The translations under genes and the position numbers were made by a program. A stretch of DNA of 64,000 nucleotides, taken from positions 186,001 to 250,000 of the forward strand of contig NZ_JADHDA010000003.1 of assembly GCF_015277735.1 (NCBI RefSeq), read 5' to 3'. This DNA is from Psychrobacter sp. NG254 (GTDB taxonomy: Bacteria > Pseudomonadota > Gammaproteobacteria > Pseudomonadales > Moraxellaceae). Below the pieces are notes generated by a model that was not told the origin of the DNA, did no database searches, and worked only from the letters and a program-made list of their open reading frames with translations. This document shows positions 9,454-18,493 of the stretch, in pieces (positions within the stretch are counted from its first letter, which is position 1; the number at the start of each line of letters is the position of its first letter).

Positions 9454-10077
9454 ATGATTGGATTGATTACTGGGCAGGTGCAGTACTTGATGGCACCGAC
9501 GGCCTGTATCATGACCACCTCTGGCGTAGGGTATGATATCGAGCTACCATTGCCGTCATTTTGCCAACTACAGCTGAACGAGCAGGCGAGTATCTGGACG
9601 CACTTTCATGTGCGTGAAGATGCACAATTGCTTTATGGTTTTATCGACCGTAAAGAGCGCGATGTCTTTCGCCAATTGATCAAGATCAATGGTGTTGGGG
9701 CAAAAATGGCATTGGCTATGCTGTCTGCAATGTCAGCGGCTGAGCTAAAAATGCATGTCGAGCAAGACTCAGAAACGGCATTGACTCGCATACCAGGTAT
9801 TGGTAAAAAAACAGCGCAGCGTTTGCTGATTGAGCTAAAAGATAAGCTAAAAAACATCGAGGTTGATAATAGCTCGCTTGAGCTGACGCCTCAGATGGTA
9901 ACGGTTTCTCATGAAGGCAGTATCATTGCCGAAGTAGAGGGCGCGCTTATCAGCCTGGGCTACAAAGAAAAAGAAGCGCAGCTAGCGATTAAAGCGGCCA
10001 AGAGTAAAGGCGATACTTTCGCTGATACTCAAGGCTTATTAAAAGCCACGTTACAGCAGTTATCAACGTTTAAGTAG
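9454..10077 (+). CDS. ruvA: Holliday junction DNA helicase subunit RuvA
   Basis: A 207-residue protein with the three RuvA parts: an N-terminal OB fold (MIGLITGQVQYL...GVGYDIELPLPSF), a central tandem HhH region (KINGVGAKMALAMLSAMSAAEL and IPGIGKKTAQRLLIELKDKL) and a C-terminal three-helix domain (about 155-207) that contacts RuvB. It binds four-way junctions and loads RuvB. An AGAGG ribosome-binding site lies upstream. Unlike the classical tight ruvAB pair, a terminator-like hairpin separates it from ruvB. ruvC is not in the window. Confidence 0.94.
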   Translation: MIGLITGQVQYLMAPTACIMTTSGVGYDIELPLPSFCQLQLNEQASIWTHFHVREDAQLLYGFIDRKERDVFRQLIKINGVGAKMALAMLSAMSAAELKMHVEQDSETALTRIPGIGKKTAQRLLIELKDKLKNIEVDNSSLELTPQMVTVSHEGSIIAEVEGALISLGYKEKEAQLAIKAAKSKGDTFADTQGLLKATLQQLSTFK

Positions 10078-10124
10078 TTTTGGCTGCTGATGCTATTAAT
10101 AATTGCATCAATACATATCGAACA

Positions 10125-10153
10125 GATAAGCGACATTAAGTGTCGCTTATTTT
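10125..10153 (+). terminator. hairpin terminator between ruvA and ruvB
   Basis: GATAAGCGACA and its near-complement TGTCGCTTAT form a stem with a 5-base loop, followed by a short T-rich stretch. It suggests that ruvB is at least partly transcribed separately from ruvA. Confidence 0.7.
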
Positions 10154-10237
10154 CGTTTTAGCATCTGCTTAATGAGGTTTTGCATGACTTATGCGCAGCG
10201 TTTGGTTATGCTATTTGTTACCTAAACTTTTAATATA

Positions 10238-11233
10238 ATGATAAATTCTATGATGCAAGATCGCTTAATTAACCCGCTAGAAGGCGCAAGTGATGCGCCT
10301 GATGCCAATATTCGACCAGCATTGTTGGCTGAATATATTGGTCAGCCGGTCGTACGTGAGCAGATGGAGGTGTTCATTGGGGCTGCTAGAGGCCGAAATG
10401 AACCGCTGGATCACACGCTGATATTTGGTCCACCAGGACTGGGGAAAACCACACTGGCAAATATCATTGCTCGTGAAATGGGCGGCAATCTGCGCTCGAC
10501 TTCAGGACCTGTGCTTGAACGTCCAGGTGATCTGGCAGCCATGCTGACGAACTTAGAAGAGGGCGATGTACTTTTTATCGATGAAATTCATCGCTTGAGC
10601 TCAGTTATTGAAGAGATTCTTTATCCAGCGATGGAGGATTTCCAATTGGATATTATGATTGGTGAAGGTCCTTCTGCGCGTTCGATCAAGCTTGATTTAC
10701 CGCCATTTACTTTGGTGGCAGCAACGACCAGAGCAGGACTATTGACCTCACCCTTACGTGATCGATTCGGTATCGTGCAGCGCCTTGAGTTTTATAATAT
10801 TGCTGATCTGACGACGATTGTCAGTCGGGCAGCACGCTTGATGCGCGTGCCCATGAGTGAAGATGGTGCGATTGAGATTGCCCGCCGTGCACGTGGTACA
10901 CCAAGGATTGCCAACCGTTTATTGCGCCGTGTGCGTGACTATGCTGAAGTGAGAGGCGACGGTAGCATCAATGGTGCGATTGCAGGTAGTGCACTAGATA
11001 TGTTAGCAGTGGATAGACGAGGGCTTGATCACTTAGACAGACGTTATATCGAGATATTACAAGAGCGCTTCGATGGTGGTCCTGCTGGTGTTGAAGCAGT
11101 GGCAGCGGCAATGGCTGAGGATCGAGGCACGCTTGAAGATGTGATCGAGCCGTATCTGATTCAGCAAGGCTATGTACTGCGTACTGCTCGCGGTCGCGTA
11201 TTGACCCAAATGGCGATTGATCAGATGTTATAG
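10238..11233 (+). CDS. ruvB: Holliday junction DNA helicase subunit RuvB
   Basis: A 331-residue AAA+ motor. Walker A is GPPGLGKTT, Walker B is [11 protein letters not shown], sensor 1 is LVAATTRAG, the arginine finger region is SPLRDRFG, and the C-terminal winged helix ends [15 protein letters not shown]. It drives branch migration with RuvA. Two candidate starts (10238 and 10250) have little SD support; homologs begin close to MMQDRLINP, so 10250 is equally possible. A 7-bp tandem repeat and a strong terminator follow directly. Confidence 0.94.
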   Translation: MINSMMQDRLINPLEGASDAPDANIRPALLAEYIGQPVVREQMEVFIGAARGRNEPLDHTLIFGPPGLGKTTLANIIAREMGGNLRSTSGPVLERPGDLAAMLTNLEEGDVLFIDEIHRLSSVIEEILYPAMEDFQLDIMIGEGPSARSIKLDLPPFTLVAATTRAGLLTSPLRDRFGIVQRLEFYNIADLTTIVSRAARLMRVPMSEDGAIEIARRARGTPRIANRLLRRVRDYAEVRGDGSINGAIAGSALDMLAVDRRGLDHLDRRYIEILQERFDGGPAGVEAVAAAMAEDRGTLEDVIEPYLIQQGYVLRTARGRVLTQMAIDQML

Positions 11234-11261
11234 TATTCAGTATTCAGTATTCAGTATTCAG
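11234..11261. repeat. four perfect tandem copies of TATTCAG
   Basis: The heptamer TATTCAG is repeated four times without a break, starting right after the ruvB stop codon and ending at the terminator. Short tandem arrays like this can change copy number by slippage. Confidence 0.9.
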
Positions 11262-11310
11262 TCAAAAAGAAGCCCCTGCTTTTAATCAAAAGCAGGGGCT
11301 TCTTTTTGAC
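11261..11310. terminator. bidirectional terminator, 23-bp perfect hairpin
   Basis: Two perfectly complementary 23-base arms (core AGCCCCTGCTTTT) flank a 4-base loop (AATC). The arm ends supply A-rich and T-rich tracts on both sides, so it can end ruvB and the convergent ubiB side. It is unusually long for a terminator. Confidence 0.85.
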
Positions 11311-11475
11311 TCTATAGCTTTAATTTTATTTTCGGATACTGGTTGCTATCGTATGATAAGGAAGCCGTTAAAGCTTCAATTGTGAACGACCATAAAAATG
11401 CGCTCAAGCATGTTGATAAGCCTTTAATACAGGCGACTGCTAGGCGTTTAAGCTAACACCTTTAAGCCAACACCT

Positions 11476-13158
11476 TTAAGCCAAAATTCGCCAAACCACA
11501 ACTAAGATAGCTAAAATATAAAAGATAGGTGATAGCCAACCGACGACTTGCGTCGCGATAGCAATGAAAATAGCGAATCCTGCCAATGCTAACCAATCGC
11601 GGCGACGGTCATTTAGCATGTCGGCGCGTATTTGCTGTATTTCGCGCAGTTGACTGTCTTGACGAGAGCCTTGTGAAGCAAGGCTTTGTAGCCCTTGATC
11701 CAGTAGTTTGGGGATATCAGTGGTAGCCAATAGCATTTCAGGTAATTGCTGGCGTAGCTGCTGCAGGTTACGCATAGGATCTAACTGCTCTTTGATCCAA
11801 CTACTCAAAATCGGTTTGGCCAGTGACCAGATATCTAGATCAGGATATAAATCGCGGCCGAGTCCTTCTACATGTACCAAAGTTTTGAGCAAGAGCATCA
11901 GCTGCGGCGGGATACTCATATGATGCCTGCGAGCAATGTCCAAAATTTGCATGAGCACGCCTGCAAAATCAATGTCATTAATTGATTTTTGTAGCATGGG
12001 GCCAACGGTGCGTTTCATATCACGCATCAGAGCATGCTTATCGGCATTGGGTGGTATCCATCCTGCACGGCTCACGATATCGACCACTGCAGTAAAGTTA
12101 TTATTCATCACCGCCAGTAGCATCCGCGCCACGATGAGCTGATCGTCTTTTGATAGTGTGCCCATGATGGCGCAATCAAGCCCGATATAACGTGGCTCAT
12201 GACCCAAATCAACCGCTGCCATACCTGCATGCAGTGTTTGCACAGGTGGCGTCTCTATGAACACGTTACCCGGATGCATATCGGCATGAAAAAAGTTATC
12301 ACGAAAGACTTGGGTAAAAAATATCGTTAAGCCTTTTTTTGCAAGTGCTGCACGGTCATAACCTAACTGATCAAACATCTCAACTTGAGAGATAGGCAAA
12401 CCTTGGATGCGCTCCATGACCATCACATTTTTGGCCGCATCATAGACTTCAGGCACATACATCAATGCCGAACCTAAGAAGTTATTACGCATCTGCGTCG
12501 TGTTGTCAGCTTCAAGCGTCAAATCCAGCTCATTAAGCATGACTTGGCGATAGTCTTCGACAATATCGATAATATGCACAGCACGCGCCGCTTCAATACG
12601 CGCGGATGCCCAGCTTGCCAATTCGCGTAGCAGCTCAAAATCAGCCACAATCACAGTACGGATATCAGGACGAACCACTTTTACGACCACTTCACGTCCG
12701 TCATGCAAGGCTGCGGTATGTACCTGTGCAATAGACGCAGCTGCTAGTGGTTTGATATCGAATCGAGCAAACAATGTGTCGATAGACTGACCGAGACCAT
12801 GTTTAGGGTGCTGAATCTGAGCGACAGCGATATCAGCGTCAAAAGGCTTTACTTTGTCTTGTAATTGAACCAACTGAGCGATAATCTCAGGCGGTACCAA
12901 GTCGCGACGCGTTGAGAGGAGTTGGCCTAATTTTAAAAACAGTGTGCCCATATCTTCAAGTGCGTACTTGATGGCATTTGGTTGGTGTTTCTTACCCCAT
13001 GCTGCAGGATGCGACCGAATCAAACGCGCTAAAGGTTGTAGCTGCGGTGCTTCTTCGACAGAAAAATGGGTATCAATACGATACGTCGCGGCAATACGCC
13101 AAAGTTCAAGTAGACGGGCACGGTGGGATAGTAGCATGAGATTAGGTACTCTGGACAA
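11476..13158 (-). CDS. ubiB: ubiquinone biosynthesis protein UbiB (ABC1/ADCK atypical kinase)
   Basis: A 560-residue ABC1-family protein. The diagnostic N-terminal KxGQ segment is present (FLKLGQLLSTRRDLVP, about residues 75-90), followed by the Ala-rich nucleotide loop (AAASIAQVH), the catalytic Lys region (VVVKVVRP), NELDLTLEADN, and the metal/catalytic stretch HADMHPGN. The last ~45 residues form two hydrophobic helices that anchor it in the inner membrane. It is needed for aerobic ubiquinone synthesis, probably as an ATPase that extracts lipid intermediates. It lies downstream of ubiJ and ubiE on the same strand, the conserved ubiE-ubiJ-ubiB order. A GAGCC-containing AT-rich stretch separates its 3' end from the terminator at 11310. 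Confidence 0.92.
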   Translation of the reverse strand: MSRVPNLMLLSHRARLLELWRIAATYRIDTHFSVEEAPQLQPLARLIRSHPAAWGKKHQPNAIKYALEDMGTLFLKLGQLLSTRRDLVPPEIIAQLVQLQDKVKPFDADIAVAQIQHPKHGLGQSIDTLFARFDIKPLAAASIAQVHTAALHDGREVVVKVVRPDIRTVIVADFELLRELASWASARIEAARAVHIIDIVEDYRQVMLNELDLTLEADNTTQMRNNFLGSALMYVPEVYDAAKNVMVMERIQGLPISQVEMFDQLGYDRAALAKKGLTIFFTQVFRDNFFHADMHPGNVFIETPPVQTLHAGMAAVDLGHEPRYIGLDCAIMGTLSKDDQLIVARMLLAVMNNNFTAVVDIVSRAGWIPPNADKHALMRDMKRTVGPMLQKSINDIDFAGVLMQILDIARRHHMSIPPQLMLLLKTLVHVEGLGRDLYPDLDIWSLAKPILSSWIKEQLDPMRNLQQLRQQLPEMLLATTDIPKLLDQGLQSLASQGSRQDSQLREIQQIRADMLNDRRRDWLALAGFAIFIAIATQVVGWLSPIFYILAILVVVWRILA

Positions 13159-13255
13159 AAACGAAAATAGGGTAGACGCTGTGTTTAAGCATAGGTAGCA
13201 CTATCAGTAATAGTGTTTGCCTATGATTAATCAAATACGCTACTAATAAAGCAGA

Positions 13256-13960
13256 TTACTGATGAAACGCATTGTTGAGAAAACGGGCCTGCTCTTCTTT
13301 GATAGCAGAAAGCTTGGCTTCTTCACGTTCAACATCAGCACGCAGTTTTAGGAGTTGCTGTTTGAGGTCATTTACTTCAGCGACTTCAGTAGGATCAGGT
13401 GTGCTGTTACCTGCCACATCATTGGCCCAATCACTGACATCATCAAAAGCACGTTTGGCACTATGACGCCAACTGCCTTTGAGATGCGAGATGAGCAGAT
13501 GCAACTGGCTAGCCATTGGTTTGCCAATAAAAGGCTCAAGTTGACCTGCCACATCAGGGTCAAAGCCTGCCACCAGCTGTTTTAGCTGCATCAGTACTTT
13601 GTAATCACCCTCGATTGGCAAATTACCCTCCGCGCCGCGCATCAGGTTGAGCAGTTGAGCGGGATTGTCTACGGTGATGGTACAGTCCGGACGGCTATGA
13701 CCCAAGCGGGCGCGCTCCATACTGGCTTTTTGGCGTTCATTCATCTGGCCACTTGGCTCAAACACGCTCTCCGTTGTAACGGGTTCAAAGCGTAAACGCT
13801 CGTGAGTGAATAGTACATCTAAATGAATATCAGGCAGTCCCATATTGAGACGCAACACTTTACCCGCCAGCGGTGCAAGGCCCACTTTGGTAATCTCATC
13901 ACTAGCAATGGCAATGTTAATCAGCTTTTCGGCACTAGCCAATAGTAAGACAGTCAGCAT
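13256..13960 (-). CDS. ubiJ: ubiquinone biosynthesis accessory factor UbiJ (SCP2 domain)
   Basis: A 234-residue protein with an N-terminal SCP2-like lipid-binding region (about residues 5-120; includes GKVLRLNMGLPDIHLDVLF and NPAQLLNLMRGAEGNLPIEGD) and a C-terminal coiled coil (DLKQQLLKLRADVEREEAKL). This is the UbiJ layout; UbiJ pairs with UbiK and scaffolds the soluble Ubi complex. It lies between ubiE and ubiB on the same strand, which strongly supports the call. The segment FIGKPMASQLHLLISHLKGS is well conserved in the family. Confidence 0.86.
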   Translation of the reverse strand: MLTVLLLASAEKLINIAIASDEITKVGLAPLAGKVLRLNMGLPDIHLDVLFTHERLRFEPVTTESVFEPSGQMNERQKASMERARLGHSRPDCTITVDNPAQLLNLMRGAEGNLPIEGDYKVLMQLKQLVAGFDPDVAGQLEPFIGKPMASQLHLLISHLKGSWRHSAKRAFDDVSDWANDVAGNSTPDPTEVAEVNDLKQQLLKLRADVEREEAKLSAIKEEQARFLNNAFHQ

Positions 13961-14062
13961 AAAGCTCTCGCATCGTAAAATGAGCGCCTCTGCATTAGCA
14001 GCATCAGCGCATGGGTTATGAGGTATTAAGGTTAGGTCTAATATGGCCTTGCTAATGATGCA

Positions 14063-15157
14063 TTATGCTTTAAAGCCACGATGTACAGCGACGATACCAG
14101 CAGTTAAGTTATGATAATCACAGTTCTCAAAACCTGCTTGTTGCATCATCTGTTTGAGCGTCTGTTGATCAGGGTGCATACGAATCGACTCCGCCAAGTA
14201 TTGATAACTTTCAGAATCATTGGCAATCAGTTTACCCATCACTGGCAACGCGGTAAATGAATACAAGTCATAGGCTTTAGATAGTGGCTCAAATATCGGC
14301 TTTGAGAATTCTAAAATCAATAGACGGCCACCTGGCTTTAGGACGCGGTACATGGATTTGAGCGCCGCATCTTTGTCCGTGACATTACGCAGACCAAAGC
14401 TAATGGTGACCAAATCAAAGCTGTTATCGTCAAATGGTGCCAATGTCTCAGCATTCGCCAATACAAAATCGACGTTGTTACAGCCTGCATTGATCAGGCG
14501 CTCACGGCCCACTTCTAGCATGGCTGCATTGATATCGGATAATACTACATGACCATTTCTACCGACTTCGCGGCTAAACACTTTGGCCAAATCACCTGTA
14601 CCACCAGCGATATCGAGTACATGCTGTCCTGCACGCACACCTGACAGGCTAATGGCATAGCGCTTCCACAGACGATGAATACCAAATGACATCAAGTCGT
14701 TCATGATGTCGTATTTCTTAGCAACAGAAGTAAAGACATCGGCCACACGAGCTTGTTTTTCGGCTTTATTGACCGTTTTATAGCCAAAATGCGTTTCTTC
14801 GGCACCATCAGTTTCTAGCGTATGGGGATTATTGATGTCATCACGCTGGTTAAATAGCGCTTGTTTGATGTTTTGCGCAGCACTATTAGTAGAAGTATTG
14901 TTTTCACTGCTGTTTGGCATAGTGGTCTGTTGGCCTTGCGGCGTTCCGGTTGGTAGGTCTTGAACTTTGGTAAAGTCGTTGTTGCTAGTAGATTGACCAT
15001 CATCTGTATGAGATGCCGCTGTCTGAGCACGTAATATTTGCGCGCTGATTTGCTGATTGTGGGCGATACTGTCTTTGACCAGCTTGTCTTGCAGATGGCC
15101 ATTGGTCGTCACTGAATGTTCAGAGTTAGCAGTGTTGTTACTTGAAGTGTCGGTCAT
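14063..15157 (-). CDS. ubiE: UbiE C-methyltransferase with a long N-terminal extension
   Basis: Residues ~120-364 match the ordinary ~250-residue Ubi[40 protein letters not shown], the SAM motif [38 protein letters not shown], and [18 protein letters not shown]. It methylates the benzoquinol (and menaquinol) ring using SAM. The first ~118 residues are a low-complexity extension rich in Asn, Ser, Thr and Gln with no recognised domain. There is no ATG between residue 80 and residue ~140, so the extension cannot simply be an over-called start; at the least it begins at Met80. First gene of the ubiE-ubiJ-ubiB run. Confidence 0.9.
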   Translation of the reverse strand: MTDTSSNNTANSEHSVTTNGHLQDKLVKDSIAHNQQISAQILRAQTAASHTDDGQSTSNNDFTKVQDLPTGTPQGQQTTMPNSSENNTSTNSAAQNIKQALFNQRDDINNPHTLETDGAEETHFGYKTVNKAEKQARVADVFTSVAKKYDIMNDLMSFGIHRLWKRYAISLSGVRAGQHVLDIAGGTGDLAKVFSREVGRNGHVVLSDINAAMLEVGRERLINAGCNNVDFVLANAETLAPFDDNSFDLVTISFGLRNVTDKDAALKSMYRVLKPGGRLLILEFSKPIFEPLSKAYDLYSFTALPVMGKLIANDSESYQYLAESIRMHPDQQTLKQMMQQAGFENCDYHNLTAGIVAVHRGFKA

Positions 15158-15253
15158 TGCATTGTCCTAGAATTTGTTTTTTATGATTGTCTGTATCAGG
15201 TGGTGTGCAAGCTGTTTTATCAGCCGAGCAAACCATAGTATAAGGTATTGACC

Positions 15254-15967
15254 CTATGATACATCAAACACTACTGGCTTACTGCCATTATCCGTATCAT
15301 GAACTTGGTCAATAATCATCAGCTCACGCTCACAAAACGGTTCGATGAAATCGCTGACACTTTTGAGCGGCTTCATGGCCTTAAAGCCTGCATCCATAAA
15401 ATCATAAAGTGGCTGATAGCCATGACGGTAGGCCGTGCTCTTCGCTAATGCAAAGGCTTTTTTGAGCATAAACGAGTTTAAGTGTTTGTCCGTGCGATAG
15501 CAGACATCCTTTAGATTGGCAATTTGTACTCGGCGCTCTTTTTTTTCATTGACCGCACGGTAGGCAGCTAGCATGTTGTCTTCATCTACTGGCAAGTTTT
15601 GGTCAAGTAGCCACTGCGCCAAATGCAGATCCAACTCAATCGCATAAATCGCTGCTTGTATACCCATGCTTCCCGCCTCTAACGCAGACTCTTTGGCAAG
15701 ACGTTCTAGCTTTTTGGCTTTTGGGAGAATACGTGCCAATTGCTCGGCCAACAGTTTGAACTCTTCACCACCATATAATTGTGTGAGAAAATATTCTGCC
15801 ATCAGCTGATTTTTTGGTTGTTCAAATAAGGCACGATGCGTTTTTTTAAGTCGTGCTTGTTGCCATGATTGTACGTCTTTGAGCTTGGTGTTTAGCTCGT
15901 CATCTTGATGATGTGGCAAGGCCCAAAAACGAGTCAAATGCTGTTGTAAATCAGCTAAAGCAGTCAT
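15254..15967 (-). CDS. FFLEELY-motif protein (conserved, function unknown)
   Basis: A 237-residue, mostly helical protein. The stretch YFLTQLYGGEEF (about residues 59-70) is the variant here of the FFLEELY signature that names this gammaproteobacterial family; it has no established function. Charged and Leu-rich throughout, with no signal peptide or membrane segment. It lies just upstream of ubiE on the same strand (97-base gap) and may be co-transcribed with the ubi genes. The family name is from recall; the motif is seen directly. Confidence 0.7.
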   Translation of the reverse strand: MTALADLQQHLTRFWALPHHQDDELNTKLKDVQSWQQARLKKTHRALFEQPKNQLMAEYFLTQLYGGEEFKLLAEQLARILPKAKKLERLAKESALEAGSMGIQAAIYAIELDLHLAQWLLDQNLPVDEDNMLAAYRAVNEKKERRVQIANLKDVCYRTDKHLNSFMLKKAFALAKSTAYRHGYQPLYDFMDAGFKAMKPLKSVSDFIEPFCERELMIIDQVHDTDNGSKPVVFDVS

Positions 15968-16244
15968 GGCAGTAAATCCTATAGAAGTAGATTATTTTTT
16001 GAATTAAAGGGTAATTGGCTAAAGTCACTTGATGTACTGGACAGTGTAATAGATTTTTGATTATCTATCCTAATAAGTGTGCAAAATGGTGTTCACCATA
16101 AAAGAAAATAAATAAGAATACAAATGCCAAACTGTTACATAGCACTATTATTTACTCGATTGGCTCAGTGCTATGATTAAACGATAGCCAAACAGCTCCA
16201 TAACCGCTGTTAACTCAACAACAATTACTATGGTGAGTGCAATT

Positions 16245-17966
16245 ATGTCTCAAAAAAATGATACTACTGAACCAAAGGTACCACAAGGGGTGAGTGCACA
16301 ATTTAGTGAGCAAGTCGTTGAGCGGCGTTTAGTGCCCAATCCGCTCAGTCAGTTTTCGATGGATGAGAACGCCCTAAGACTGGCACTGGTCACCGCACAG
16401 TATGCCCTTCGAGCCACTCGCCAACAAACCCCAACAGCCACGCCAAAGACACTAAACAAGCCAACAGGGCTTCTCGTGCTCGTCAATGGTATGGAGCAGG
16501 CGGGTAAGGGTATGGCGGTTAAGCAGCTGAGGGAATGGGTCGATCCGAGACTGCTTAAAGTTGAGGCAACCATTGGCCATTCACCGCTAAGTTATCAGCC
16601 TATTTGGCAAACCCATACCAGTGAGTTGCCGCGTCACGGTGAGGTAATGGTGTACTTTGGCAATTGGTATGCGGACTTGCTATACAATGTCATGCGACTA
16701 GCAACGTCGGATAATAAAAAAGCCAAGAATCAGCCAAAAAATAACAAACAGGTTGATGCGTCCGCATTGCCTAGTGTCAAATGGCAGGACTATCTGCATC
16801 AGCAATTAAATGAGCTAAAAGCGTTTGAGAAAGACCTTGCAGCCAATCAAACAAAACTACTGAAATGCTGGTTCCATGTCGATATAGAGATGTTGTGCCG
16901 CCGTCTAAAAGACACTGAAGCAGACCCACAGTTTTTGTATCAAATTGACTGGAACAACAAGCAAGTGATTGAAACCTTTAACGAAGTGGCTGCAACACTG
17001 CTACAGACGCAGGATGATTGGGTTATCATTGATGGCGACGATAAGTCAACGGCAGCGGATAACTTTTGTCACGAGGTTTTATATGCAATGCAAACAGCAT
17101 TGGCAAGCAGTGAAATAGCAGCTCATGACACTACAAAAAATCATGCTAAGTCTAAAAATAAGAACAAGCGTAAAGGTAAGTTCAAAGCTGAAAAGTCTGA
17201 ATCACAATCACAAAAAGACGTGTTTGAGCCTGTACCGATACCTAAGCAACTAACCTCTATTGATGACGCTAAAATAAGTAAGTCCGACTATCGCAAAGCG
17301 CTAGCAGAGAAACAAGCGCACCTCGCTGAGCTGTTACGTGCACGTGACGGCCATCATGTGGTCTTTGCTTTTGAGGGCATGGATGCCGCTGGCAAAGGTG
17401 GCGCAATCAAAAGGTTGGTGGCGCCGCTCGATCCACGCGAGTATCAGATTTACAATATTGGTGCCCCCATGTTATATGAGACGCAGCATCCTTATCTATG
17501 GCGCTTTTGGACAAAGTTGCCTGATGAGCAAACGAATCATATCAGCCGTATCGCTATTTTTGATCGTACGTGGTATGGGCGAGTGCTGGTTGAGCGTGTT
17601 GAAGGGTTTGCAACTGATGATGAATGGCAACGCGCTTATGCTGAGATCAATCGTTTTGAAGCAGACTTGGCTGATGCAGGGACAATCGTCATAAAATACT
17701 GGCTGGCTATTGATAAAAAAGAACAACTCAAACGCTTTAAATCTCGACAAGCGACACCGCACAAACAATTTAAATTGACTGATGATGATTGGCGCAACCG
17801 TGACAAATGGTCGGACTATGTGCAATCTGCCGCTGACATGCTCGCACGTACAGACACAAAGACAGCGCCATGGTGTATAATTGCGACCAACGAAAAATAC
17901 CAAGCACGCTTGGATGTTTTGGATCATGCTATTGAGCAGCTATCGTTATTGTCTAAAACGATTTGA
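16245..17966 (+). CDS. pap: polyphosphate:AMP phosphotransferase (tandem PPK2, class II)
   Basis: About 573 residues with two PPK2 domains. Domain 1 (about 65-290) has a P-loop-like NGMEQAGKGMAVKQL and WFHVDIEML. Domain 2 (about 335-565) has the full set: FEGMDAAGKGGAIKRL (Walker A), IYNIGAPMLYE, WRFWTKLP, IFDRTWYGRVLVERVEGF (Walker B and lid) and KYWLAIDKKEQLKRFKSR. A Lys-rich linker (about 290-320) joins them. In tandem-domain PPK2 proteins the C-terminal domain is usually the active one; they convert AMP to ADP using polyphosphate. I chose 16245 over 16230 because GGTGAG lies about 8 bases upstream. A PiT phosphate transporter follows about 0.5 kb downstream. Confidence 0.88.
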   Translation: MSQKNDTTEPKVPQGVSAQFSEQVVERRLVPNPLSQFSMDENALRLALVTAQYALRATRQQTPTATPKTLNKPTGLLVLVNGMEQAGKGMAVKQLREWVDPRLLKVEATIGHSPLSYQPIWQTHTSELPRHGEVMVYFGNWYADLLYNVMRLATSDNKKAKNQPKNNKQVDASALPSVKWQDYLHQQLNELKAFEKDLAANQTKLLKCWFHVDIEMLCRRLKDTEADPQFLYQIDWNNKQVIETFNEVAATLLQTQDDWVIIDGDDKSTAADNFCHEVLYAMQTALASSEIAAHDTTKNHAKSKNKNKRKGKFKAEKSESQSQKDVFEPVPIPKQLTSIDDAKISKSDYRKALAEKQAHLAELLRARDGHHVVFAFEGMDAAGKGGAIKRLVAPLDPREYQIYNIGAPMLYETQHPYLWRFWTKLPDEQTNHISRIAIFDRTWYGRVLVERVEGFATDDEWQRAYAEINRFEADLADAGTIVIKYWLAIDKKEQLKRFKSRQATPHKQFKLTDDDWRNRDKWSDYVQSAADMLARTDTKTAPWCIIATNEKYQARLDVLDHAIEQLSLLSKTI

Positions 17967-18493
17967 TTTGCTTCATCAAACGAATAGGATGAGCAACATA
18001 AACGTGCGGTTACAAATTTTGTAATATCATCATGCATTGTGTGCTTATATTTAATATAATAGGCGCATCGTGGTCTTTTGACGCAACCGATTATCCTAAC
18101 AGATAGCGGTTGTATTGTTTGATGCAGAAGTATATAAAAATATTGCTGTGTAGACCAATACTAGCAACCTGAAATAATCGTAACACCATAAAGTCGTGAA
18201 GCCGCAAGATGCTGTAATCAGATGATTTGGCAATATGACTTGCGGCTTTGTGATATGTGAAATGACGTATTTTAGTAAAGAGCATATATCGACAGCTTAA
18301 ATCAAACGTCAAATAGTGACGCTTGACTGTGGATACGATAGCAAACAAACATTAAAAGCTCCATTGTTTAAGAAGCATGTTGCGCATTTATATAGTGTTA
18401 TTTCAGTGTGAGATGTCGACATCCATATTGATAACTGCGCAATGTCATCAATCGCCTATAATTTCAATCAGCTTACGCAGGACGTATTAACGT
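17967..18493 (+). other. 527-base intergenic region with a long-loop inverted repeat
   Basis: No gene recognised. AAGCCGCAAG (18199-18208) and CTTGCGGCTT (18239-18248) form a 10-bp stem with a 30-base loop. It could be a terminator-like or small RNA structure but no T-run follows. The rest is AT-rich and must contain the PiT promoter. An 85-codon open frame on the minus strand (18091-18348) has no coding character. Confidence 0.35.
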
